From the NCBI GenBank assembly GCA_958450365.1, contig CAUEEP010000740.1, forward strand, positions 1,553,501 to 1,617,500: a stretch of DNA of 64,000 bases, written 5' to 3'. The stretch is from Mesorhabditis belari. Taxonomy: Eukaryota > Nematoda > Chromadorea > Rhabditida > Rhabditidae. Below are positions 34,741 to 45,869 of the stretch, in pieces (the first letter of the stretch is position 1; each line of letters begins with the position of its first letter). The translations under genes were made by a program, and so were the position numbers. Below the pieces are notes generated by a model. It saw only the letters and a list, made by a program, of their open reading frames with translations. It did no database searches and was not told where the DNA came from.

Positions 34741-36093
34741 ATGTCCACCAACCGACCACCAACTGTAAGTGAAATTGTTGGGGCAATAGACGTACCGATT
34801 CGGTTTGTGATCCTTCCACCGAACAACGTACAAGACGCCAAACAAGACGGGGTAATTATAAGAAAGAAAAAAAGGGTTTATACATAAAGTATCTAGATAA
34901 TACTATTATCAATAGAGATATCTAGATAATACTAATATCAATACACATAAAGATATCTAGATACTTATGTAAAATGATATTTTCAGCGTGCATGCCGCCA
35001 CCCACCACAATATCGACGTTCTTTGGAAACCTACGCTTGGCGGGGCCGGTGAGTGCTTAAAGTAGTGTAATGTGTCAGTAAATTTTAAGTACTATAATGT
35101 GCTTGAAATCCTTGCGTCAATAGTATACTGTAATGGTATAAAGTTTAATATACCGTTCTAGAAAAATTTCTCGCACCACTTCCACAGACAGCAACGATGA
35201 AGAGTTGCGACGTGTATCGATCACCGAATTGGGTCCTTCAAGGTTTGCAATACCCAAATACTAGTCTACAAAAGTCATTCAAAACAAAGTAGTCACTTGA
35301 ATTTGCGCCTCTCAAATAATCTATTTTCTAAAATCTGGCAACTTTCAAGAGCTAACGTAATCTTGGCTCGAATTTTATCCAATCAATCTATTCCGTATTC
35401 CGTATCGCCGTGAATCCTCACAGAAATAAATACCTAAAATAGATAAAACTAGAGGATTACGACGTAGTTTTCAAAAGTCGAAACGGTTTTTTAGAAAACA
35501 TAGAAGAGAAAAAAACTCTAATCATGCCGATTTCAGCCCTACTACCACAACCCCCCACGATGATCCCAGATTATAGCGATTTCGCTACCGACAAGGGAAT
35601 GTCTATTGGCTATGGTGAGTAAACACAAAAAAAGTCCAATTGGACGCAACAATTTCAGCTGAGGGGCCACGTGTGAGAAGGATGTCACTGAGTGAGATGA
35701 TTTTTCGGATCTCCGGGAAATCGACGCTTCACTACTGGAGCGAGAAGACGATGACCGAAGAAAATGTGGCCAACAAGAAGTCTTCGGTTACTGAAGTGAG
35801 TAATAAAGGAGTCTGATTGGATAAACGAGAGCACAAGAATTGCGAACAAATAAATTAAGGCCAGTTTTTTGGATGCACGTTTCAAGGACATTATGGCGGC
35901 ACCAGAATCGAGTCAATCACGGTTGAGTAAACGGTTCGAATCGATGAATAAGAATATTCCTAGATGGCGGCTTCAGTCTATTCAAAACCTCCGGACTACC
36001 GCACGAAAGAATGATCTACTCATTGAAATATTCTCTTCGTACACACAATTACATACAATCCTAATAATCTTCAATAATAGAAAAACCATTTGA
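34741..36093 (+). CDS. Unrecognised protein with repeated RRxS motifs
   Basis: Six exons with short introns: 34741-34851 (MSTNRPPTVSEIVGAIDVPI, directly after an AG, so probably trans-spliced), 34987-35048, 35162-35242, 35537-35614, 35659-35795 and 35860-36093 (stop TGA). The product is about 200 residues, soluble and basic. It carries LRRVSITEL and VRRMSLSEM, which fit the RRxS consensus for PKA-type kinases, plus YRRSLE. The C-terminal half reads LHYWSEK and RLSKRFESMNKNIPRW. Between exons 3 and 4 the frame closes only if the donor is GTCCTT (about 35233) or the C6 run near 35555 has one base too many. I do not recognise the family. Confidence 0.6.
34870..34975. repeat. Direct repeat of AGATATCTAGATAATACTA
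   Basis: Two and a half units in the first intron of the RRxS gene. Simple AT-rich duplication. Confidence 0.6.
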
Positions 36094-36539
36094 GCGCAAA
36101 GTTTACAAAAATTTTTTCCTAACAAAGGTTGTTGCTTTCTATTTATTTTTGTCGAATCCAAATTTCGCCCATTCATCGTAGAATTAGCCAACTTCTTTAC
36201 TGGTATTAACAATTGTACATACTTAATATGGGATTCTTCCATGGAATCGATTTTATAAAATCTTCGATGAAGATCGTCTAAAAACACAAGAGAAAATTAC
36301 CGTTCGCCGACTTTCTACAATTGAAACCAACATTTATTGAAAAATAAACAAAAACAAGAACGATAACAACAAATAAATTAACAGTAACAACATGAATCAT
36401 TTATAAACGCGTATTATGTAGAGTATTCGTCCATCTTTTGAGTCCTCGTATTCTTGTTAATCCTTGTTCCTTCATCAGGCGTCAAATTCTAAACTCATTA
36501 ATATTTATCAAGTTATTCAGTCCCCTCTACTTACCTTTA

Positions 36540-36929
36540 TAAAAGGCACAACACCAACACTACTCCGCCGCCTTCAGCTTCTGCCATAGTATATGGTACT
36601 TCTTTAACCTTCCTACTGTTGTTTATGCAACCAAAGTTGTATTATGGATTTATTAGGAACAATGTTACCTTAGATTTTGTGATGAAGACTCAGAGTTGGC
36701 GCATCAGCAAAATGTCGCACGCATTCTATGCAGTAAAATTGTCCTTCTCCCGGGCAGATCGAGATCGACCTAAAATTTAAATGACTTGATGGATAGTCCG
36801 GAATAAAACCCTACCTCCTGATTTAATAATTTGGTCGCTTTTTTTGGTTTAAGATCGTCGTGAATCTCGTCGATATCCTTTTCCTTTCTTTTTCTTCCTT
36901 TTCTAGATTGTGTGTACTTCGGGAGGCAT
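36540..36929 (-). CDS. ZNF593/Bud20-type C2H2 zinc finger (pre-60S ribosome biogenesis), frame-broken
   Basis: ZNF593/Bud20 proteins are small shuttling zinc-finger factors of the pre-60S ribosomal particle. Exon 1 (36815-36929) encodes [20 protein letters not shown], matching the family's basic N-terminus and DLDEIH..L.P motif. Exon 2 (36669-36769) encodes [20 protein letters not shown], the DLPG.G...C..C.RYF signature with the first CxxC. The last exon (about 36545-36625) encodes [12 protein letters not shown], matching the conserved tail. As written the frame breaks in exon 1 after VHT, at an AAAA run just after HHK (about 36680), at the exon 3 acceptor and after AEAE. The gene is therefore unlikely to be translated as assembled. 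Confidence 0.75.
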
Positions 36930-37469
36930 CTAACACTAAAAAAAATTTTTAAATCCGTTTCCAGGCTCCAAGTAATCGGTCAATTCTATAATCATGAACT
37001 CAGAAAATGCTCTACAAAGTTTTGAAATTTTTATTTTTATATATCAGCAATCAAAAATACATTAAAACAGCAGAAAAGTTAAATGACTTCTCTACAAATA
37101 TGAAAGATCAATCATGAATTTAATAAAAAATTACAACAAAAACTCACACAATTGTTTTGTGCTTTTGAAGTAACAACACTTTCGGCAGTCGACCATACGA
37201 ATGCTCATAACAAAATAAAAGAGACGATGAGTATCACACAATGATAGAAACAAAAGGCGGCCACCAGCAAAAACCGTTATAAAAAGCGGAGAAAAAATAG
37301 TATGAAAGAATTATTAACATCCACAAAATCTAATATTTACAACCCATCAAAGAATTTAGTATTCCTACAGTGAACATGAATAGGTAAAATAAGAGATCAT
37401 TTAACCAGCTTGTTATTCACCTGTAGAATGCATGTTATGGTTTTTTTGCTTTTGACCACTTTATGCTCC

Positions 37470-39076
37470 CATCATTCATTCGGCTGCGTTATTCTAAAAG
37501 TTAGAAGATAAATGTTTGTTCAAAACTCCTTTTACGTCAAAATTTTAATTCCTATATAAAACGTGCTAGTTAGGAAGTTAAAACATGCAACTCACAGGAT
37601 CGCACCTTGACGTCGGCCTCCTTTACGAGGGATGGTAGGGTCATTTCTGACTGCGAGAGGTGACACCAACTGTTCGTGATTCTCCAAGACCCGCCATGTG
37701 CCCACATACTTGTAGTGAAGCCTAAATTTTAAACATTTGATATTGGTGTTTGCTTTAAGGGTATCTGGGCTAGCTTAAGGGTTATATTAAAGGTTATTCA
37801 TATTACCTAGATTCCACTTCTGCTCATCAAAGAATTGTTGTTTGATCTTGAAGAATATTTTTGCGGTTAATAACGCATCTGAGCGCAGCTTGATGCTCAG
37901 CCCCAATTCTTTTGACATCCAATTGATCAGCGACCTTAAAATTTTTTGAATAAACAAATGCACAAATTTTTTGTACTTGAAGTCCTCCTTTCAGTTTCGC
38001 GTTTTGACAAGCGGGCAACCTCAGCAACAATTCTAATAGTCACAAAGTATTGAGGGGAAGATTATCTGATGGAACCGAAAGTAAATTCTGCTTCCTGAAA
38101 ATACTGTAATTTTAGTATCATAGTTCCAAAACCTCTTTTGGAAGTTCTGTATTTATAAACGGATCGCATAAGATAGCCAGAAATCATAGCCGCTCAAAGG
38201 AAATGTCACCTGTGGTTATGCTTGGATCGACAATAAGTCCAGAGGTCGTGAGCAATTCCCAAAATCTTCCATATTGATACCACCATCTGCCTGAACAGAA
38301 AATCTACATGTAAAAGATTCCGCAAAATATCCTAACAAACTCTAAAACGAGTGAAATCAACTGCTGTCCTCACATTTCAACACTGTCGACACTGTACATA
38401 TCATCGTCTAGGCTGAACTAAAACAAATTTGTTGGAACAATCAAGAATAAAGCTTAACCCGGAAAATGAATTGCTAAACATCACCACCAGGTGGCAAGTC
38501 TCCCCTCTCGTTGAATGTTGAGCGCATTCAACCTAAAAAATTTTGTCACTTTACTAGATCAAAATTTTCATTAATCATCCTGCCAAAAACAAAATTATCC
38601 TAGTTTCAATTTGGGGTAACCCCCACGCATTTTTGGCGTGTACTGGGCTTTAAGTAATACAACTTTCTCTTTGATTTACCTTTAAAAGCTCATATACTAC
38701 AAACTCTACTGGCAGGCTTTTGTCACAACAGACAAATGCATTGTAAAATTCACAGTACGCGAGACTCAGATGACATCCAACAGACCTGGATCAGTTTTGG
38801 AGATGTTTACGTTGCAAGAGACTTGTTGATAATTCTGAAATCTTCCTTGGACTGGAATTGCCCCATCGGAGTCGCTACAACGCTGCGAAATTCGGTGTCC
38901 ATCGTAACATAGGGATATAAGTTTTCATCAACGTCTGAACTAGGGAAAATGTTTTTTGTTTTATAGCAATGAGATTTATGTCGTACTCGAGTAATCTCAA
39001 GCAGACTAAGACAGACTAGGACACTACAAATACAGGCACAAATTGTTTGCTTCAGTCCAGAAGCGATGATAAACAA
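37470..39076 (-). CDS. Unrecognised type II single-pass membrane protein
   Basis: Exon 1 (38811-39076) starts MFIIASGLKQTICACICSVL, continuing VCLSLLEI: a short N-terminus and one hydrophobic segment at about residues 10-28, as in Golgi type II enzymes. Exon 2 (38680-38785) encodes CHLSLAYCEFYNAFVCCDKS and exon 3 (about 38470-38534) VECAQHSTRGETCHLVVMF. Later exons lie near 38200-38300, 37830-38030, 37600-37730 and 37470-37495. Nematode GT92 (DUF23) glycosyltransferases have a comparable layout, but I see no catalytic motif that would prove it. More than one frame stays open in the middle exons and at least one junction is out of phase, so the protein cannot be read reliably. Confidence 0.4.
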
Positions 39077-40032
39077 CTATGATTTACAATTAGTCAGTAC
39101 AGTATTTTTAATCAACGAGTCACTAACAACTTTTAACGCTTCACTTGCGCAATCTGATTGCTCCAGCAAGTTCTTTTTATGTTACAACCTAGCACACTGA
39201 AATCCTTTGATGAATTCATAGATTGTAACAAGAACGTAAAAACCACCAACCCGCGCAAATTCCTCGTCAAGGTTTTGTCTCCATCAATCGGGTACCACAA
39301 CCTCAGGAGACATTCTCCAAGCGATTGCTCCTGAAACATACAAACGTTATTGTGATAAAAACAAATGCCAAAAGCCAACTGAAAATAAAAGAAACAATAA
39401 AAGAACAAAAATAACAAAAATAAAAGAACAGTAATGTCTGGAACCTGCTTAAAGCTCAAAGGGACAACAACCTAAAAATCAAAGAAACCCTAGTTTTCAT
39501 GCCCTCAAGAACTCAAGCAAAACATCGTAATATGGTCAATCTAATTTGATAACCATAAATAAAGTTACAGGGTTTCTGAAGGAAAAGAAAAGCATTAAAT
39601 ATTTTTGTGTCTTTTGCACACAATTTGAAAACGCTGTGGTGTTTTCCCTCTTTCTGTCTGCAATGTCCGTTCGTTAGCAGTAAAACCCTCGTACTTGTAA
39701 ATTTAAATTTTCGTAGAGTTGGAAAATTTGGTGCATTTTTAATTTCTATGAAAAAAGATATTCAGTTAAATGTGTATGGATTTCGGGAAATGAACATTTT
39801 CAAGTTCACTCGATTCTAGTTTTGAGGTCTTGAATTTCTTGAATTAATGAAAAACCATTGATACACTTTCTGGTGAAAATGGCAAAAGAGAATCTTCTGA
39901 TTGATCGATCAGATTATAGTGTAAAATAGAAACAGGGTTACGGTAGAAAATGCACAACATAAAGAATTGGCTTTGATTTGTAATTTCTATTTGGCACTAA
40001 ATTGGTCGTTAAGCAAAGCTACAGGTAAACTC

Positions 40033-40737
40033 GGGGGTGGGACAAATGCGATCTTTTTTTTGCGCACCTGGACATTTGCGCACTTTTTTTTTGTTTGAAA
40101 AGGCCTTAGGCAAGGCCGTAGAGCTTCGAAAATGTTTTCATCTAAGGGAATCGTATGCGTAGATTCCGAATTTCGACAAATCAGACCTCGGGGACACGTC
40201 ACCTCTGGATTAAAAGGCACAAACTGCGGAAAAGCGTTAAGTTGCGTATCCTAGTTTCTGGAAAACATTTTCTCACACTAAATTGATGAAATTTCTATTT
40301 AAAACGCTAAAATTAACGCAAAATGATATAAGCTTTAAAGGTTTGCTTTCATATTATTTAACAAAAAAGGTTAAACATTTGCCTCAAGAATTTCATTTTT
40401 AGTTACAAAGCCTAAGAGGTAAATGTAAAATTTCACGGAATTTGCGTTAATCTATTGATCTTTAGACCATTAATCAGATCGCATAAAAAATATTTTCGTT
40501 CTTCTTTTAAACTCTGAAAGCGATAGGTGCAAAAGATTGATAAAAGTAGCAGAATGGTCAAAAAGTTTCAAAAAAAGCTAAAATTTTACTCCCACCGGAT
40601 CTTTAAAATTTACCCCCTGGATCTTAAAATTTTACCCCCCCGGATATTGAAAGACCCCCCCGGATACCCATTAGTACCGGTTTTTTTCCCCAGCAAAAAA
40701 GAGATGCGCTAAAAAGGTCGCATTTGTCCCACCCCCG
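40033..40737. mobile_element. Family C inverted-repeat element, 705 bp
   Basis: The ends are GGGGGTGGGACAAATGCGA and TCGCATTTGTCCCACCCCCG. Subterminal GCGCACCTGG/GCGCA motifs also match the 47022 copy. The flanks GTAAACTC and GTAGCTCG are similar but not identical, so the target duplication is unsure. The interior has no transposase frame. Confidence 0.7.
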
Positions 40738-43700
40738 GTAGCTCGGATAAAATAATTACCTTGCCTATTGTTTTATCAATTTAATTGAAATCCGTTTGAT
40801 TTCGTAGAATGGATCGACCACTACAGTAGAATCCTCAAATCTGTAGAATATAGAATCAAATCTGAAAATAGACGTCCGGCCGTTTTTTTCTCTAATAATT
40901 ACGATTCCTCTGCTTTGTGTCTCTCGAGTTCGTACCATTTGTCCAGTGAAAAATCGCAAAACACAAAAAATAAGTTTCGTCATCTACACAAGCCCTCGTT
41001 TCTCTGATCGCGAAAAAAGAACACCGTGGTCATTCGGCAGCACGAATCGCCAATCTCTTTCTCTCATTTTCCCGTCTCGATGGACTGACCGCGTTGACCG
41101 GCTCGTCTTCTGTCGATGTCCTCTTTTTCTCCTTCTTCTATTTTCTTTTTTTTCTCCGATGGTGATGGTAAGTTTGTGGAGTGGACGCGAGGGGGTTCTC
41201 GTTAAAGGTTTGTCCATCCACCCTCTTCTACCCATCCCCCCCTCTGTCCACACCTAGTCTTCTCTTCCTTTCACACAACCCATAGTCCGGCCATTTAATC
41301 AATTTATATAATTCAAAAATGTTTTCCTTTCCTTTCTCTGTCAGTACCTGTAAGCTTTTATTTTACAAACTCTAGATAAACAATTCTCCATTTTGTATAA
41401 GATCTAGCTCTCAGAAAAGTACGAACATCACAGTAAAGTGGTAAGTAATGCATAATGTGAACAGTATGGACACTAGTACAACTTTTTTCCTACAATATTT
41501 TATTCAAGGTTTCACTCTGAGCATTACGTTTTACAACAGGCACTCTTTAGGGTTTTATTGGATACAACCAAATGGCTACATCTTTTCTCAAAATAGAGAT
41601 CTCTTTCTGAGTCAAGTTTATCTTTTGTGTAATGAGCCCCATTCATAATTGCTGGTACCTTAGGCAGAAATATTCACAAAAACTAAACTACAAGGGTTTA
41701 TATCGACCATTTTTGTTTAAAATTTTAAACTGTGCTTTGTGTTCCTTTGTTTAACAGAATCAAATCCCTATAGATCTTTGTAAGATCCAAAAACCGAGTT
41801 TTTTTAAATTTCTTATCAAAAGACTTTACATTGAGAACGCTTTGCTCTTTTCTTTATTTATAGATTAGTCGCAAATTATCGAGGATTTATTCAAAAACCG
41901 GTGACTTGTGGAATGAATGGAAAAAGGGGAGAGATTTTGACGGCATTCGGTGAGAAAAGGGAGAGGGTAAGGGAAGTTCCATTCCTTTACTCCATCTCTT
42001 CCATCTCGAAGTGTCCCCTCTTTCAATGCAGAAAGAAAGTTGCTTTTACAAATTTCTTGAGAAAAATTGGAAACTTGGCTATTTCTTAGACGATCTTCGC
42101 TTGAAATTTCTTTTTCAATACCATTCCTCTATTCGCCTTGTGAATTTTCCTATAGACTCAAAGCTTTTGATTGATTTTCTGATTTCTGATTCGACAAAAC
42201 ATTGCTAGACCAACTGGTTACTGGTTTTACATGTTTTTAGATAACAAAAACTTTTGAGTTTAGGCTCGTGAGCCTTGAGCTCGAACCCTTAAAGTGTTAT
42301 CATTCAAAATCAGTTATCGGACACGGACGCCCTTTTTTCCATTGGCAACCTAACTTTGAATCAAATATCTTGGTACTTCCGGGTGTCCAATTTAAATAAT
42401 CTTGATATCATTGGATGCGCCAAGTCTTTCTCTGTCGATTGGTACAAAAACTATTTAAATTGAACAGTCTAACACCAAGAAATTTGATCTTAAAGTTGGG
42501 TTGCCAACGGCGAAGGGGCGAGGCAAGTATTACATGTCCCACAATCTTCCAGTTCTGTAGACTAGGACAAAAATTCTTCAGAGATTCAGGTTACAGACTT
42601 GACCTAGCATAGTATCCAGAAGCAGAACCTTACCTGGCCTGAGAAATTAGGCGTTCGAAACAACTCCCCTGAACACTTCGACAGTAGTACAGATTTTACA
42701 CTTGTTCTCACTTTCTGCGTGTGTTAAGAATTCAAACGGAAATGAACGAGAAGCGAAATGGAAAAAGATGTCGACACACATCACTTTGACATTTTTCGAC
42801 AGACATTCTTCTTCTCAAAAACGAAAAGCCCCTTCATCCCCCTTCACTCGACGAATTCTTTGCTCAAAGGGGAATGGCGGGTGTGGAGAATCGATCGGGT
42901 CTCCCTGGGTGCTCGTTGTCACTTCTTTTCCCCTCAAGGCACGTGTTCACCCCACCTTGGGCCATAGAGAAAAAAATCGAGAAAGGGGTCCCCTCCACCA
43001 TCCATCCCTATCCCTCTTCCCTCAAAATAAGAGAAAATATTCGAGAGAATCACGCAAAAACCCCCTGGGCCGAAATGTCTTCTGTCTGTGCCCTCTTCTC
43101 TCATCCACATTTTCCATTCCTTTTCTCTCTCCTCACTTTTCGAGATGATTTCAATGCTCTTTCCCTTCTTCGACAATCGTTGCTTTTTTTCAACTTTGTC
43201 TCTCAAATTTCGAGTCTCATTCTTTGAACTTTTATCTTAGAAAAAGATTTTTGATTCAATTCACTAACTGTTTTCTCTTTTCCTTTGTAAGTTTTCTTTT
43301 ACGTCGTACCTTTTCTATCCGAAAGAACTCATCACGCAGATTTGATCCCCTATAATCCTATTTATTTACAATCCAAATTTGGAATAACACTTCGAAAATC
43401 TGTTTCCATGCTAACAGGTATTTTCTTTGAGTGATTCGTTGCATTTTTCAGCATTTTGAATTCTTTCAAACAATCTTTTGTTATAATGAATTTCAGCAAA
43501 GGTCAGTCTAGGCCTTTTCGGTTGGTCTAGGCCCTTTCGGTCGGTCTAGTCGGCCTAGCACCAGCTCTAGAACGCATTTTTGGGTTTTTCATTGGGAACT
43601 CATTTTCTGGATCATTTTTGGGTATTAGAGCATGGGTTAGACCACTTACTAGGCCAAACTATCACCTTTTAGGCCAGTACCAGTTTGAAAAGCTAGACCA

Positions 43701-45058
43701 ACCAGGCCCGGTCTAGTACAACTAGTTTACAACTTGCTCCTTTTCTTCTTACATTTCCTGACCTTGATAACTTTTCTCCTACTTTTCACTTCTTTTCTTC
43801 TTTTACAATCTTTTCCCTTAATCAATTTTTTTCAACTCATTTTTCGTTTCCGCAACCATTCCTTTCTCAACTTTATTTTCAGATCCAACTTTCTATTTAC
43901 ACAAATATTATTTCTAATCATTGATCTACTCTGAGATCTACTCTGAGACAATAAACTTAAGAAAATCTTTTAATTTCTCACTGATTTTTGATCATCCCAA
44001 AAAGATAATCAATAATGAACTAGCTAAGTCAGTTCTTTTTTTCATTTCTTGACAAAATCTCGTAAAAACAGTTTTTCCCTTTTCTTGATACGTTTTCTAA
44101 CCACTATCAATTTTTTAAAAAGTTTGCTAGACCAACACATATACTCTCTCGCTTATAATAAGTAGAATTTCTCATTTGACGTCATCAAACCAATTCAAAT
44201 TCATATCAAAACAGCACTTATATCAATTATCTCACGCTCAAAGCTTCCAAAAATTAGTAAGAAAAGGATTCACTCAGAATTTTTTTTTCTGTTTACATTT
44301 AAACTTGTTGTACCTCAGCAGGAAGAAGGGAACATTAACTTTTAAAAGTAAAACCTCCGACAACACTTTTCGATCTTTTTGTTAGAGTTGAGCGTGTCTG
44401 TAAATTTTTCTGATGATTAAATAGAATTTTTGCGATTTTTTTTCCAAAAATGAGTGTTGAGAGGGATGAATAGAGATGTGGAGGAGAGGGGAGGAGGTGG
44501 AAAGCACAAAGTGGAAATCGATTCACTCCCCTCTACCCATCCCCTCACCCCTTCACTCAGTCAATCCTTTCCTTTTCTGTCTTCCCCTTCATCCCTCTCT
44601 CCTCTTTCCTCCTTTTCTCATTTACCGTCAATTTTTGGAGATTTTCCAACCGATCTCTTTCCGCCAAAACATTTCCTCTTAAATCTTTTCCTTTCATTTC
44701 TTTTTCTTTTGCTGAATGTCATAAAATAAAGTGAATGCTCTATTCGATTGGCAATTGCTTTGATTGCTTTGATTGCTTTGATTTTGTAACTTGCTTTCAA
44801 ATACTGATACAAAAATACTGAGCCTAATAAAGAAATTTGTATTTGAGTATCAGTTTCAATGCATAAAAGTTTAGGAAAAGCTTAAAAATTGTCAGTGATC
44901 ATTAAATGTCAGTGATCACGCAATACCAACATTCCCTTATGCTCAAATGATAAAGTTTCAACGTGGTCTTCTTCATAAAGTTGTAAATCTTACAACAATT
45001 TTTGTGTACATCTATGATTAGTGCCAGAAAATGAATTGAAGATTCGAGATTTTAGCTA

Positions 45059-45324
45059 CCGTAAATACTGTAATAGTACTCCACCCCCATAATGACGGTG
45101 CGGAGTGTTGCGCAGTCTAGCTTTGAACGAGTTTTTCTCGACACTGGTTTATGCTACAATGTGCGCTTAGGTATCAAAAAATAGCCCTGAATTTCAGCTT
45201 TTTTTTTGATACCAAAGACGCATTTTTTGAAAGTACGGGTGCTTTGAAAAAAATGAAATACTAAAAAACTTTTGCGACTACGCGACTGTACGAGGGGGGT
45301 GGGGTACTATTACAGTATTTACGG
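45059..45324. mobile_element. Family B fold-back MITE
   Basis: The ends CCGTAAATACTGTAATAGTA and its complement are flanked by TA. The interior includes CCCCCATAATGACGGTGCGG and GACTACGCGACTGTACGAGG. The TA duplication and long terminal repeats suggest a Tc1/mariner-type non-autonomous element. It lies about 0.8 kb upstream of the IL-17-receptor start. Confidence 0.85.
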
Positions 45325-45869
45325 TATTTATTTACTGTAGCTTACTTCTATTGTAATTATAGATATTTTAAGCCCCTTCTGACTTCTTTAACGATTCTTC
45401 TTTAGCGTTAAAAAATCAATCCGGCTTTTTTTCTAATCTAACTTGTTTTATTCTTCTAACGATTTTTTTAGCTTTTTAGCTATTCTTCTTTTCTTAAACT
45501 TCTGTACTTTTTACAACAATATGCTCAAAATCCTTTCTTACAAACCCTTTCCTTATTTGGATTTTAAATCATTTAAGCATTGTAAAAATTTCAAATTAAG
45601 TTCTCTTCATTTCCAAAAAAAAGGAAGTCTTTTTCTTTCTTCTCCTTTTTTTTCCTTTTTTCTCTTTTCTCTCATTCTTTTTCTTTAAGAAATCTCTCTT
45701 CCAATACGGGTTTTTCTGTCTTTTTCTCATCTTACATCCTTGTATTTGCTTTTATCCTTTCTATGTCATTTTCTTGCATTTTTCCATTCTAAATTTATTT
45801 GTTTTATTCAAACAATGTATTTCTTCAACGAAATCTTTTTCAGTTGCTGTGACAAATGCCAAAAACTTG

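Larger units (their letters stand above)
39100..45840. other. Long interval upstream of the IL-17-receptor gene
   Basis: Holds the family C element (40033), an imperfect inverted repeat at 42320-42520 (TTGGCAACCTAACTTTGAAT facing AAAGTTGGGTTGCCAA), a CTAGGCC-rich patch at 43495-43725, C/T-rich tracts at 42770-43150 and 44520-44700, an ATTGCTTTG microsatellite at 44745-44785 and a family B element at 45059. A minus-strand frame at 40780-40983 (MTKLIFCVLRFFTGQ) has splice-like borders but no partner exons. I support no gene here. Confidence 0.5.

Noticed and set aside
40984..41257. Overlapping frames on both strands (103 and 89 codons)
   Set aside because: Mirror frames over a GC- and CT-rich stretch, no motif and no splice support.
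42702..43227. Overlapping frames of 148, 117 and 90 codons on both strands
   Set aside because: All come from the same C/T-rich segment, mutually overlapping in several frames, with no recognisable motif.
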